DNA of 64,000 bases from JADKIH01 sp031417395 (lineage in GTDB: Bacteria > Bacteroidota > Bacteroidia > AKYH767-A > 2013-40CM-41-45), in assembly GCA_031417395.1 (NCBI GenBank), contig JANOVM010000057.1, positions 1 to 64,000 on the forward strand. The letters are read 5' to 3'. Below are positions 36,501 to 44,454 of this stretch, piece by piece (position 1 is the first letter of the stretch; every line of letters begins with the position of its first letter). The notes beneath the pieces are model-generated. The model did not search any database and was not told the DNA's origin. It worked only from the letters and a program-made list of their open reading frames with translations. A program made the position numbers and the translations under genes.

Positions 36501-36987
36501 CAATGCGCAGCAATTGGTCAGCCAGATCAATTATTATTACAGCGCATTCGATAGTATAATTTCCAAATATGCAATTGAAAAAATAAAAACGATTGGAGAC
36601 AGTTACATGTGTGCCGGCGGACTTCCTGTTGAAAATAAAACCAACCCTCAGGATACAATTATGGCTGCATTGGAAATCAGGAATTTTGTTTTAAAAGAAA
36701 AGGAAATCAGGCAAAAAACAGGTCAAATATTTTTTGAAATTAGAATTGGCCTTCATACGGGGCCCGTTGTAGCCGGAATTGTTGGTGTCAAGAAATATGC
36801 TTATGACATTTGGGGCGATACTGTCAACGTAGCTAAACGCATGGAAAGCAGCAGCGAGCCGGGGAAAGTAAATGTTTCCGGCAGCACATATGAATTGGTA
36901 AAAGATAAATTTAAATTTTCTTACCGCGGAAAGGTTCAGATAAAAAACAAAAACGATCTGGACATGTATTTTGTGGATAATATGTAA
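33556..36987 (+). CDS. Beta-propeller sensor adenylate cyclase (class III)
   Basis: This 1143-residue sensor protein has an export signal (1-22), then about 14 two-component-regulator propeller repeats (WFGTDGGGVSRYDGKSF-like) from about 110 to 690, and a Y_Y_Y-type domain (about 785-880). A transmembrane helix follows at 886-908, then a coiled-coil linker and a class III cyclase domain (960-1140). Metal-binding D971 and D1015 are present. K1011 and D1084 are the adenine-specifying residues, and N1091 and R1095 complete the site. It should make cAMP in the cytosol when the periplasmic propeller is engaged. The ligand is unknown. TATTTTTG at 33483-33490 could be its own -7 box. Confidence 0.92.
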   Translation: MQKYFSRHFIGIYFLLFIVCCSPDHQQSSVYTSKTDSIVPPVRIVAGKPVVIKTDTCPPPRCIVIPEKPFNYPTKIAGVTKFIKLLQPIKKPVDFSIALQNFNTDKGLALSSVLSSCKDRNGNLWFGTDGGGVSRYDGKSFTNFTLGHGLGHNSVYCIHEDKKGNIWFGTNGGGLSKYDGKSFVTFTVAQGLSSNAVHSLIETKDNRLWIGTEKGVSIYDGKSFIRFNASTELDSCEVDCMTEDSNGTIWFGTNEHGAFKFTGDSCIHFTANNGLADNNVRSIIQDSSIIWLGCESGLVKYKDKLFSTITTKEGLRDNNINCIHKDNQQNIWVGNSGGINKYDGHSFKTIATNENLLNSEVYCITEDNSGNLWFGTYGGGLFLYSNSGCTTSNNLAGNVVNNIIEDKAGNIWFGTDGGVTRNDGKIFTSYSISQGLADNRVLSIAEDSAGLLWFGTYGRGVSSYDGKCFTTFTTDNGLVDNTVWVITKDLSNNIWMGTNGGVSKYKNGVFTNYNTNTGLSNNKIRCITPDNFGNIWFGTDGGGVCYFNGKTFTNFTTKQGLANNSIYCITKDQTGNLWFGTAGGGISILSVDILNKLTSYENRGLDKFEQRDQIFKNFTTEDGLANDVVYDIVENKQGDVIIGTNEGFTVLNGGYDSIKKTAAKKGITYLNQKTGYPIKDININALYMDSIGIIWAGTGDKLIRFDFNSILKPNSKPTVVIQNIKLNNQNISWYDLERSKGKNESFELDSLTFPPNITEEAIVFGSSLSNAKRDSMRKTFDGVLFDSISRFYYLPINLVLPCIDNNITFDYAAIEPARPFLVRYQFMLVGFDKTWNPVTDRTHASFGNLFEGAYTFKLRAKSPEGIWSDDISYSFIILPPWYRTWWAYTMYVVIFLALFIGYIRWRLFDLKREKEILEEKVALRTSELKKENERAESLLLNILPHEIAEELKVTGTALPKEFEEVTVLFTDFRNFTQLTEQSNAQQLVSQINYYYSAFDSIISKYAIEKIKTIGDSYMCAGGLPVENKTNPQDTIMAALEIRNFVLKEKEIRQKTGQIFFEIRIGLHTGPVVAGIVGVKKYAYDIWGDTVNVAKRMESSSEPGKVNVSGSTYELVKDKFKFSYRGKVQIKNKNDLDMYFVDNM

Positions 36988-37159
36988 ATTTAAATCAATC
37001 CTTGATACTTTTACTAATCTTCCAGAGCGTAAGCATTTCCAAAATATAAATATATATGAAACCGCTTTTAACAATTTATAACCTGAGCTCTTAGGAAAAA
37101 TAAATCTGGAAAATATTATTACTATTGAAATAATTTTACTCAAAGCATTGAATTTTCAA

Positions 37160-37272
37160 ATTTTGAAAATTATGAAATCTTAATGTTAGAAGAAGAGGAA
37201 ATTCTTTTGAATGAAGGAAAATATCATAATGGGAAGGGTTCTGTGATAAGATTTGTTGGAAGAAAAAAATAG
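37160..37272 (+). pseudogene. Duplicate 3' end of the methyltransferase gene
   Basis: This 113-bp stretch is about 93% identical to 30533-30645, the end of the methyltransferase gene, and weaker similarity continues about 19 bp past the stop. Five of the eight differences are synonymous or lie in the stop codon, which suggests that both copies were once under selection in separate genomes or as two genes. Upstream of the match a stop codon closes the frame. It marks the right edge of the 30646-37159 segment. Confidence 0.85.
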
Positions 37273-37333
37273 ATCACTCTTAACAGCAATATTATTATAT
37301 TTTTGTCTAACTTTCTCAAATCAATTTCCGCTT

Positions 37334-39289
37334 ATGCAAAAAAAAAGTAATAGGAATATTTCGCCGAAGAAACCTGTTGCTTCAAATCAACCGGCAAATA
37401 AGGAAGAGAGAAAGAACAATCTGATTCCAATCATTATTCTGGTTTTAGTAACAATTATATGTTTTTCCAATTCCCTGAACAATGATTTTACCAATTGGGA
37501 TGATCCCGGATATGTAATCGATAATCCTCTAGTAAAGAGTTTGTCATCCGGCAATATCAAAGAAATGTTTAAAACACCGGTACAGGGAAATTATCATCCG
37601 CTAACCATATTATCACTGGCGCTAGACTACAAGGTAAATCAGCTAAATCCTTTCGGATATCATTTTTCGAATTTGTTGTTTCATCTTCTTAATGTAATTC
37701 TCGCTTTTGTATTTGTACGGATGTTAACCGGACGAATGCTTATTGCATTTATTGTGGCATTGTTTTTTGGAATCCATCCCATGCATGTCGAATCAGTTTC
37801 CTGGATCTCTGAGCGAAAGGATGTTTTATACGTATTGTGGTATCTCGCTTCGCTATGTACATGGCTATTCATGTTGAGAACACAGAGGAATCAGACTATT
37901 TATTATTCATTGACAGTTATCTTTTTCATTTTCTCTTTACTTTCAAAGGCACAGGCTGTCACCTTACCATTGGTTTTATTATTGATCGATTATTTTAAAG
38001 AGAGAAAATTAAGTAAGAAATTAATTTTGGAGAAACTTCCTTTTTTCCTGATAGCCATAGTTATGGGTGTAATAGCTTTGAAGGCTCAGAAGATGTCGGG
38101 CGCTATTGCAGAAATGCCGGCAATTAATCTTTACGAAAGATTTCTGTTTGCCTCATATGCATTTATTATATATGTATATAAATTATTCTTACCGTTTAAT
38201 TTATCAACGTACTATCCGTATCCCGAAAAAACAGGAAATTCTTTTCCGACAATTTTTTATATAGCTCCAATTTTGTTATTGGGTTTAATATTTATTGTAG
38301 TTAAGTATTTCAGTAAAAATAAATCGTTTGTTTTTGGATTTGTTTTTTTTATTCTTAATATCATCCTTCTGTTGCAAATACTTCCCGTTGGTTCCTCTAT
38401 ACTATCTGAAAGATATACTTACCTGGCATATATAGGGCTCTTCTTTATTATCGGATATTTATTTGACAAAGTTTGGTATTCAAAAGTCAAAAACGAATCG
38501 AAGTATAAATATTTATTTGCCGGCGGAATATTCCTGTTTGCAATTTTCCTTTCAGTGAATACAGTTGCCAGAAATAAAGTGTGGAAGAACAGTGAAACCT
38601 TGTGGACAGATGTGCTCAACCAATTTCCAAGAGTTGTTATCGCTTTATGCGATCGCGGCAATTATTACAAAGCAAAGGATAAGGAGGATTTGGCATTTGC
38701 AGATTTTGACAGGGCATTACAAATTAATCCCGATCATGTGGAAACACTTATTAATCGTGCAGAGATCTACCGACTTCGTGGACAACTGGAACTATCTCTA
38801 GCCGATTGTAACAGGGCTATTAATGTGAATCCTAAATACAATGGAGCTTATGTAAATCGCGGCATTGTGTATTGCATGACTTCCAGGCTTGATGATGCAA
38901 TGATGGATTTCAACAAAGCAGCTTTACTCGATCCTAATTTTTCAAGTACCTATTGCGATCGCGGTAACTTGTATGACATGAAAGGTATGCTCGACTCCGC
39001 TATCATAGACTATACAAAAGCAATTCAATTGAAGCCTGATTATGCCGAAGCATTTTATAATCGGGGCAAGACCTATTTTAGAAAGCAAGAATTTGATGCT
39101 GCATTGAATGATTTCAATGCTGCATTAAAAATTAGGAAGAATTATTTCGGTGTGTATTTTTATCGCTCTAAGGTTTATAAAGCCAGGAAAGATTATCAAA
39201 ATGCACTCAACGACGCTCTATATATTAAAGAAAGCGGACAGCCAATCGATGAAAATTATATTGTTGAATTACGTAATTTGTTGCAATAA
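37334..39289 (+). CDS. TMTC-like multi-pass membrane protein with C-terminal TPRs
   Basis: This 651-residue protein has about ten membrane helices (residues 35-415) and a first loop NDFTNWDDPGYVIDNPLV, the conserved WDD segment of the TMTC/ArnT-related group. This is followed by NYHPLTILSLALDY and HPMHVESVSWISERKDVLY, also typical. The C-terminal 190 residues hold about six TPRs (for example FADFDRALQINPDHVETLIN). Eukaryotic TMTC proteins are O-mannosyltransferases; bacterial relatives are presumed glycosyltransferases, so a role in surface glycosylation is inference. I chose the ATG at 37334; an upstream TTG at 37253 lies in duplicated methyltransferase DNA. A PhyH-like gene follows 17 bp later. 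Confidence 0.85.
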   Translation: MQKKSNRNISPKKPVASNQPANKEERKNNLIPIIILVLVTIICFSNSLNNDFTNWDDPGYVIDNPLVKSLSSGNIKEMFKTPVQGNYHPLTILSLALDYKVNQLNPFGYHFSNLLFHLLNVILAFVFVRMLTGRMLIAFIVALFFGIHPMHVESVSWISERKDVLYVLWYLASLCTWLFMLRTQRNQTIYYSLTVIFFIFSLLSKAQAVTLPLVLLLIDYFKERKLSKKLILEKLPFFLIAIVMGVIALKAQKMSGAIAEMPAINLYERFLFASYAFIIYVYKLFLPFNLSTYYPYPEKTGNSFPTIFYIAPILLLGLIFIVVKYFSKNKSFVFGFVFFILNIILLLQILPVGSSILSERYTYLAYIGLFFIIGYLFDKVWYSKVKNESKYKYLFAGGIFLFAIFLSVNTVARNKVWKNSETLWTDVLNQFPRVVIALCDRGNYYKAKDKEDLAFADFDRALQINPDHVETLINRAEIYRLRGQLELSLADCNRAINVNPKYNGAYVNRGIVYCMTSRLDDAMMDFNKAALLDPNFSSTYCDRGNLYDMKGMLDSAIIDYTKAIQLKPDYAEAFYNRGKTYFRKQEFDAALNDFNAALKIRKNYFGVYFYRSKVYKARKDYQNALNDALYIKESGQPIDENYIVELRNLLQ

Positions 39290-39306
39290 ATCAGCTATTA
39301 ATAAAA

Positions 39307-40134
39307 ATGACTAATAGAATAGAGCAATTTAAAAAGGATGGGTATTTAATTCTTGATGGATTTAATACCGACCGGGAGTGTGACGATTTAATGAAACAAG
39401 CTGCTAAATTAGTAGCCGGCTTTAATTATGACGGTCACCCATCCGTTTTTCAAACAGATGATCAGACAAAAACGTCCGATGAGTATTTTCTTAACTCCGG
39501 TGATCGCATTTCATTCTTTTTTGAAAAGAACGCTTTTGATTCAAAGGGAAATCTTAAGAATGATTTATTCCACTCCCTTAATAAAATCGGACATGCTTTG
39601 CATGATATAGATCCTGTATTTAACCGGTTCTCAAGATCTGTTCAAATGAAAAAATTAGCCTCTGATCTTAACTTAAGCGATGCAGTAGTTATACAAAGCA
39701 TGTACATTTTTAAACATGCCGGAATTGGTGGAAAAGTGGACGTACATCAAGATGCAAGTTTTTTATATACTGAACCACAATCCTGCATTGGATTTTGGTT
39801 TGCTTTAGAAGATGCAACAAGGGAAAATGGCTGTTTGTGGGCTATGCCGGGAGGACATCGGACAGCATTGCGTTCATGGTTCCGGAGAAAAGAAGGCGGC
39901 GGAACGGAGAATGTTACATTAAATAATGAATCAATATCAATAGAGAATATGAAAGCACTGGAAGTTAAAAAGGGAGCTTGCATAGTACTTGATGGATTGC
40001 TGCCTCATTATAGTTTACCTAATACCGGCAACAAATCAAGACAGGCATATTCAATCCATACTATAAATAAAAATTACAATTATCCTTTGGAAAACTGGCT
40101 TCATCGGAAGGCCGGTGAGCTTTCAGGTATTTAG
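39307..40134 (+). CDS. Phytanoyl-CoA dioxygenase-family (PhyH) protein
   Basis: This 275-residue protein fits a 2-oxoglutarate/Fe(II) oxygenase of the PhyH family. A start FKKDGYLILDGFNTDRECDD is followed by the metal triad H147-x-D149 (VDVHQDAS) and H234 (LLPHYS). R245 (NKSRQAYSIH) would bind 2-oxoglutarate. PhyH relatives hydroxylate lipids, ectoine-like compounds or natural products; the substrate here is unknown. It follows the TMTC-like gene by 17 bp, so the two are co-transcribed. It is convergent with the PGM1-like ligase gene, 26 bp away. Confidence 0.87.
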   Translation: MTNRIEQFKKDGYLILDGFNTDRECDDLMKQAAKLVAGFNYDGHPSVFQTDDQTKTSDEYFLNSGDRISFFFEKNAFDSKGNLKNDLFHSLNKIGHALHDIDPVFNRFSRSVQMKKLASDLNLSDAVVIQSMYIFKHAGIGGKVDVHQDASFLYTEPQSCIGFWFALEDATRENGCLWAMPGGHRTALRSWFRRKEGGGTENVTLNNESISIENMKALEVKKGACIVLDGLLPHYSLPNTGNKSRQAYSIHTINKNYNYPLENWLHRKAGELSGI

Positions 40135-40160
40135 CTTAGGAATTTAGTAAAGGCTTATTA

Positions 40161-41705
40161 TTAATTAATGTTACATTCTTTATCCAGCACTTGTACAGTC
40201 CTTATATAAAATTCATGAGCTTCTTCCACTGTTTTGCCAATGCAAACAACTCCTAGTTTTCCATATTGTGACAATGCACCAATCATGTGAAACATTACGC
40301 CGGTTTGTTTCGAACTATCGTATAGAATGTGATTGCAGATGGCAATGTCGATTAAATCTTGCGGTGTAAGTCCAATATATTTTTCATTCACTAAATTATC
40401 TGAAGCAAAATAGCAGCGCTTTTCTCCGTTGGACATTTTATAAATTCCTTCCTTCCAGTTAAAATCGCCATCCGTTAAAAACTTAAGCATAATAAAAGGA
40501 TGTGTAGTGCCGCCTTTTCGTAAATTAATTTCAATAGCATAATGTTTCCAGCCTACCGGTTGTTTAACCGATAAAAAGTCAATACTGAACCTGCCTAATA
40601 CACCTAAGCGTTGCATTTCAAAGGAAATGGCTTGAGCCATCATTGCAATTTCTGTATTATATCTTATGTTGGCCGGAAAAGTAGCTCCAAGAAAGACTTG
40701 TCCGCTTTCGCCGCCCAGCAGTTGATCGTGTGTCGATATAATTTCAGGTTCGCCAAGCGGATTTATCCTGCATTGCACGGAAGGTGATTCTTTGTATTCG
40801 CCTTCGATAAACTCTTCTACAATGCCACCCATGCTGGTAAACTTTTCAATAAATATCTCATAGCTTAATTGATTTGCGATAATTAATAAGTTACCGGGTA
40901 ATTTTTTTAGAATTTCAGCAGCTAAATTATTTTGTGATCCGTCAACGATAGAATAATTAAATATGGCATTTCCTTCTCCGGAAAATCCGTCATTCATCTT
41001 TACAACTGCTTTGCGCAATATTGGATTGTTTATTTTTAATTGTGCCAGGGCAAGAGCGATATCGTTTTCGTTTTGCAGCGATTCAAAACCGACCGCTAAT
41101 GGAATGTTTAATCTTTTAAATATTTCACGACTTCCTTTTTTTGTACCCAGATATAAAAGTTTGGGGTCGCACCCAAAAATTGGAATATTCAAAGCAAGCG
41201 AAAGTTGTTTTTCGTATTCAGTAACATTGAAAGAAGCCATGTGAGCCAGTTGGGGAAATTTAATGGCTTGTCTAATTCTTTTGATTAAGCGCGGACGTTC
41301 AAGAATTTTTTCGGTAAGGGATCTGGAAGATGCATCGTAGCAGCTCAAAATCGTTAACCGCTGGCGTGCATGATAACCGGTTATGCCGGGCAATAGATGA
41401 AGGTAATAATCGATAATGCTGTTGTCTATCGGCACACTGGTAATGTAAATAACCTGCGTTCGAGGCATACGCAATAACATAAGCATGCATAGCATTCTTT
41501 CTTCATAATGAAAAACACCTTTTATGGATTTTATAATTTCCTGGTCAAGCGTAAGGCTGGGAATAATAACTACTGTTTTTTCAGCCATGTCATCCAAAAA
41601 GATTTCATAGAAATGTTTTTTAAATCTTTCCTGAAGTAAATCAAAAGCTGAATTAGCCTGACTGAAATGATAATGAGTCATAGGAGTCGTATTAATTGTA
41701 TCCAT
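40161..41705 (-). CDS. PGM1-like ATP-grasp peptide ligase
   Basis: This 514-residue protein is an ATP-grasp ligase resembling PGM1 of pheganomycin biosynthesis. It has an N-terminal domain with RMLCMLMLLRMPRTQVIYIT and ITSVPID, a middle ATP-grasp segment (AVVKMNDGFSGEGNAIFNY, then EFIEGE), and YAIEINLRKGGTTHPFIMLKFLTDG carrying the Mg-binding E-x-N. The C-terminus (NLVNEKYIGLTPQDLIDIAI, then GVMFHMIGALSQYGKLGVVCI) fits the PGM1 C-terminal domain. PGM1 joins an unusual amino acid to peptide nucleophiles. Here the substrates are unknown and no precursor peptide lies next to it. Confidence 0.85.
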   Translation of the reverse strand: MDTINTTPMTHYHFSQANSAFDLLQERFKKHFYEIFLDDMAEKTVVIIPSLTLDQEIIKSIKGVFHYEERMLCMLMLLRMPRTQVIYITSVPIDNSIIDYYLHLLPGITGYHARQRLTILSCYDASSRSLTEKILERPRLIKRIRQAIKFPQLAHMASFNVTEYEKQLSLALNIPIFGCDPKLLYLGTKKGSREIFKRLNIPLAVGFESLQNENDIALALAQLKINNPILRKAVVKMNDGFSGEGNAIFNYSIVDGSQNNLAAEILKKLPGNLLIIANQLSYEIFIEKFTSMGGIVEEFIEGEYKESPSVQCRINPLGEPEIISTHDQLLGGESGQVFLGATFPANIRYNTEIAMMAQAISFEMQRLGVLGRFSIDFLSVKQPVGWKHYAIEINLRKGGTTHPFIMLKFLTDGDFNWKEGIYKMSNGEKRCYFASDNLVNEKYIGLTPQDLIDIAICNHILYDSSKQTGVMFHMIGALSQYGKLGVVCIGKTVEEAHEFYIRTVQVLDKECNIN

Positions 41706-42102
41706 AAGATATAATTTAATAAGGAAAGGTAGTATTTTCTCTTGAAATTTTATATTGAATGCATTTTATTTTTTAATTTAATTTACCGGCAAACATGGAA
41801 AAGTTAGTCAACGCCCGCCTTCCTATATAACTTCGAATTTAGCCGGCTATAGCCATCGGAATCATCCTTTGTGTTGGGGCTTTGCATATTCATCTGCTTT
41901 AAATGTCTAATGCAATTTCAATAGAAAATTTACTTCAATAGCCTAAATTTATTCAAGGATAACAATCGACAAAAATCGTTAAGCATATTTGAACAACCCA
42001 AGAAGTACCTTGAAAAAAGGCAATGAAACATAGGATTAAATAAAGGAAGCAAAAAATCCTGCAGACACACTGCAGGATTTTAGAAAACAGGATAAAGTGA
42101 TC
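41706..42102. other. Intergenic, terminator at right end
   Basis: 397 bp of AT-rich DNA between two minus-strand genes. It holds the promoter region of the ligase gene and the terminator at 42054-42082. No gene was recognised. Confidence 0.45.
42054..42082 (-). terminator. Intrinsic terminator of the His-rich PepSY-like gene
   Basis: AAAATCCTGCAG pairs perfectly with CTGCAGGATTTT (12 bp, 5-nt loop) and is followed on the minus strand by six T residues. It lies 20 bp beyond the gene stop. Confidence 0.9.
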
Positions 42103-42882
42103 TTACTGTTCACAAATAACAGTTCCGTCATCCGCTAAAAGAACTCTTTTATGTGTTGTTCCATTGAAAAGGTAAACTCCATATTGAATTTGTCCGTTTG
42201 CCAGAGTGTATTTTTGACTTTTATGTCTGGGTGTATAACCGGGATAATTTGCTGTAATAGTCGCTTGCACTGCAGCCGGTGTAGTTGAGTATTCAATTCT
42301 TGAAGCACTCATGAGATAATTTCCTGCTGCATCAAATATCAATTTAACAGGTTCAACGCCTGTTGTGCGGATAATTACTTCAATTATATTGCCTGCTGAA
42401 CAGGAAGAATCTTTTTCTGCATGTAAAATCTGGTAACCCGGATAGTTAGTTGAAATGTAGCCGGTAACAGTTGAAGAAAGGGAATCAAGAGGAATTTCAT
42501 CAAAGTTGCCGTGCTCAAAACCATGACAATGACCTCCGCCGTTTCCATGTCCTCCATGGTGTCCATTACCTCCACCATGTCCATGACCACCCTGGTGACC
42601 ATGACCTAAATGAAAAATCTCGCCTTGTCCAAGATAATTATCACTAGTGTTGAAAGCGAGTTCTTCAGTGGTATTAAGCGTTACAATTGTTTTTGCTGTA
42701 TTATTAGTTATTGAAACAGCACTGGCAATAAAAGCATCAGGATAATTGTTCTCTACATAACTAACGATTCTTTCGGGTACCTGGTTAACTGCTAGGTCCT
42801 GTTCGGTTGCAGTACTGTTTTCTTTGCTGCAAGAGCTAATAAATAAGGATAATGCAATAAATGCAATTTTGTGGATTTTCAT
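42103..42882 (-). CDS. His-rich PepSY-like lipoprotein
   Basis: This 259-residue protein has a lipoprotein signal (FISSCSKE, Cys18). It carries three PepSY-like modules, each with a Y-x-x-x-NYP pattern: VPERIVSYVENNYPDAF, LSSTVTGYISTNYPGYQ and TPAAVQATITANYPGYT. Between the first and second lies a glycine/histidine tract with 11 His in residues 91-124 (HLGHGHQGGHGHGG and HHGGHG...HCHGFEHG). The tract should bind Cu, Zn or Ni. It lies head-to-head with a cupredoxin-like gene, which supports a metal role. Its PepSY-like modules resemble PF11396. Confidence 0.82.
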   Translation of the reverse strand: MKIHKIAFIALSLFISSCSKENSTATEQDLAVNQVPERIVSYVENNYPDAFIASAVSITNNTAKTIVTLNTTEELAFNTSDNYLGQGEIFHLGHGHQGGHGHGGGNGHHGGHGNGGGHCHGFEHGNFDEIPLDSLSSTVTGYISTNYPGYQILHAEKDSSCSAGNIIEVIIRTTGVEPVKLIFDAAGNYLMSASRIEYSTTPAAVQATITANYPGYTPRHKSQKYTLANGQIQYGVYLFNGTTHKRVLLADDGTVICEQ

Positions 42883-43147
42883 TTCTTTTTGTTTTTTTTA
42901 GTTTATTTGAATAAAGAATGGATAATCAATACACTTCAATCGTTGTTTTTAAATTTCATTTACTACGAAACGTGCTTTGAACTATAAGATAGTATCATGC
43001 ATTAAAAGGTTGGGTAGAAATATTTAGGTAAATTGCCTGAAAAACCTTACAATTACATATTAGAAGTAGAAAATGGAGTGTATTATTTAAGGTTTAACAG
43101 TACTAAAAAATTCTAACATTTTAATATTTAATAACAATCGATAAATC

Positions 43148-43759
43148 ATGAAGTACCTAATCTCTTTAATTTCATTTGCATTAATTTCATATACAGTTGA
43201 TGCCAACATTCATATTGTTACCTGCCAGAATAACCCCGTACATTTTCTACCCGAAACATTTGCCTGCGAGGTTGGAGACACCATTCAATGGACATGGGTA
43301 GCAGGAAATCATATTGTTGGCCCGATTGATCCCTCTTATATACCCGGCGGTGCGGCAATGTTTATTGCTCCTATTGATGTCAACAATCAATCTTTTGAAT
43401 ATGTTGTAACTGTTATAGGGACTTATAATTATGATTGTCATCCAGCTACACCGCATGGTGAAACCGGTAGTTTTATTGTTTCCTCTGTAGCCGGAATACA
43501 AAACGATTTTTCATTAATTAATCTTACATCTGCTTATCCAAACCCTTCCGATGGGAAATTTCAATTTGTAATTGATAATTCACTGCTTAATCAAAATTGT
43601 AAATTAAGGATTCTTGATTTTCAGGGGAAATTAATCTATCAATCAACAATTTCAAATGCAAAATCGAATATTGAATTAAGTAATATAATTAAAGGAACTT
43701 ATTTTCTGGAATTTGATAATGGGGAGACTATTATCAATAAAAAAATAGCTATTCAATAG
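43148..43759 (+). CDS. Cupredoxin-like domain protein with T9SS sorting domain
   Basis: This 203-residue protein has a signal peptide (1-19), a plastocyanin/azurin-like domain (20-115) and a T9SS type A sorting domain (about 125-203, with SAYPNPSDGKFQFVI). Cupredoxin hallmarks are VGDTIQWTWVAGNH, with H55 as the first type 1 copper ligand, and the C-terminal loop YDCHPATPHGETG. The Cys is C97, but the usual CxxH...GM pattern is altered. H98 or H103 must serve as second His, and Glu105 sits where the axial Met is normally found. Either the copper site is unusual or copper is lost. It is predicted to be surface-exposed. Confidence 0.82.
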   Translation: MKYLISLISFALISYTVDANIHIVTCQNNPVHFLPETFACEVGDTIQWTWVAGNHIVGPIDPSYIPGGAAMFIAPIDVNNQSFEYVVTVIGTYNYDCHPATPHGETGSFIVSSVAGIQNDFSLINLTSAYPNPSDGKFQFVIDNSLLNQNCKLRILDFQGKLIYQSTISNAKSNIELSNIIKGTYFLEFDNGETIINKKIAIQ

Positions 43760-43837
43760 TATAAGAATATTAAACTATTGAAAATCCTCGAATATTTTAT
43801 TTACTAAAAATAAAATAATAACTTTAGATATCTTCTT

Positions 43838-44200
43838 ATGAAATCAACAATTAAAAAATCAATCTATTCTGGCGTAATGGCATTTTCATTGATAATGCTA
43901 ATTTCATTTACTTCTAAAAATTCTGAAACAATAGTTGTAAAGACTAACATTTATTGCGACCACTGCAAAGTATGCAGTAGTTGCGGCGGTAAAATTATTA
44001 AAGACCTGGGTTTTTCTAAAGGAATACAATTGGTCGAGCTCGATGAAGTAAAGATGACAATTACAATAACTTATAATCCAAAGAAAACTTCACCGGAAGC
44101 AATCAGGCAAGCAATTTCAATGTATGGATATGATGCAGATTCTGTAAAGGCTGATTCTGCAGCCTATTCCAGGTTGGATGAATGTTGTCATAAGAAATAA
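43838..44200 (+). CDS. Membrane-anchored HMA domain protein with CxxCx2CxxC
   Basis: This 120-residue protein has an N-terminal export signal (9-25) and one heavy-metal-associated domain (30-100). Its metal loop has four spaced cysteines, C40-x2-C43-x2-C46-x2-C49 (YCDHCKVCSSCGG), where a standard HMA has only CxxC. The following strands (IQLVELDEVKMTITITYNP and AIRQAISMYGYDAD) complete the fold. The C-terminus has CCHKK. It lies 78 bp downstream of the cupredoxin gene and is probably co-transcribed. A periplasmic metal-binding role is likely. Confidence 0.85.
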   Translation: MKSTIKKSIYSGVMAFSLIMLISFTSKNSETIVVKTNIYCDHCKVCSSCGGKIIKDLGFSKGIQLVELDEVKMTITITYNPKKTSPEAIRQAISMYGYDADSVKADSAAYSRLDECCHKK

Positions 44201-44454
44201 CTTTTTTTTATTTCAAAGGATGGTTTAATGATTCCAATAGCAATTGGAGTATTAAAGTAATTATTAATTTATTACATTTTTTTTTTGTAAATGTTGAGTG
44301 CTATCGTCCAAATAGACAAGAATGAAACACAAGGATCAAATCGTTTCTATATTTTTTCGAATCAGATTATAGTTGGATTGATAATAACAAAAAGGATGTA
44401 ATTCTCATAGAAGGTTTTGTGAAATACAAATATAGAAAAGAGGATCCCCAGTTT

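Noticed and set aside
36691..37143. 150-codon minus-strand frame
   Set aside because: Antisense to the cyclase catalytic domain and its 3' flank; composition is a mirror of the coding strand.
30646..37159. Integrative element with integrase and att sites
   Set aside because: The duplicated gene end resembles an att duplication, but no recombinase is encoded, and 93% identity over 113 bp is unlike a short exact att core. Kept only as a rearrangement finding.
37253..37333. Longer TTG start for the TMTC-like gene
   Set aside because: It starts inside the duplicated methyltransferase end; the ATG at 37334 precedes a credible basic N-terminus and the first helix.
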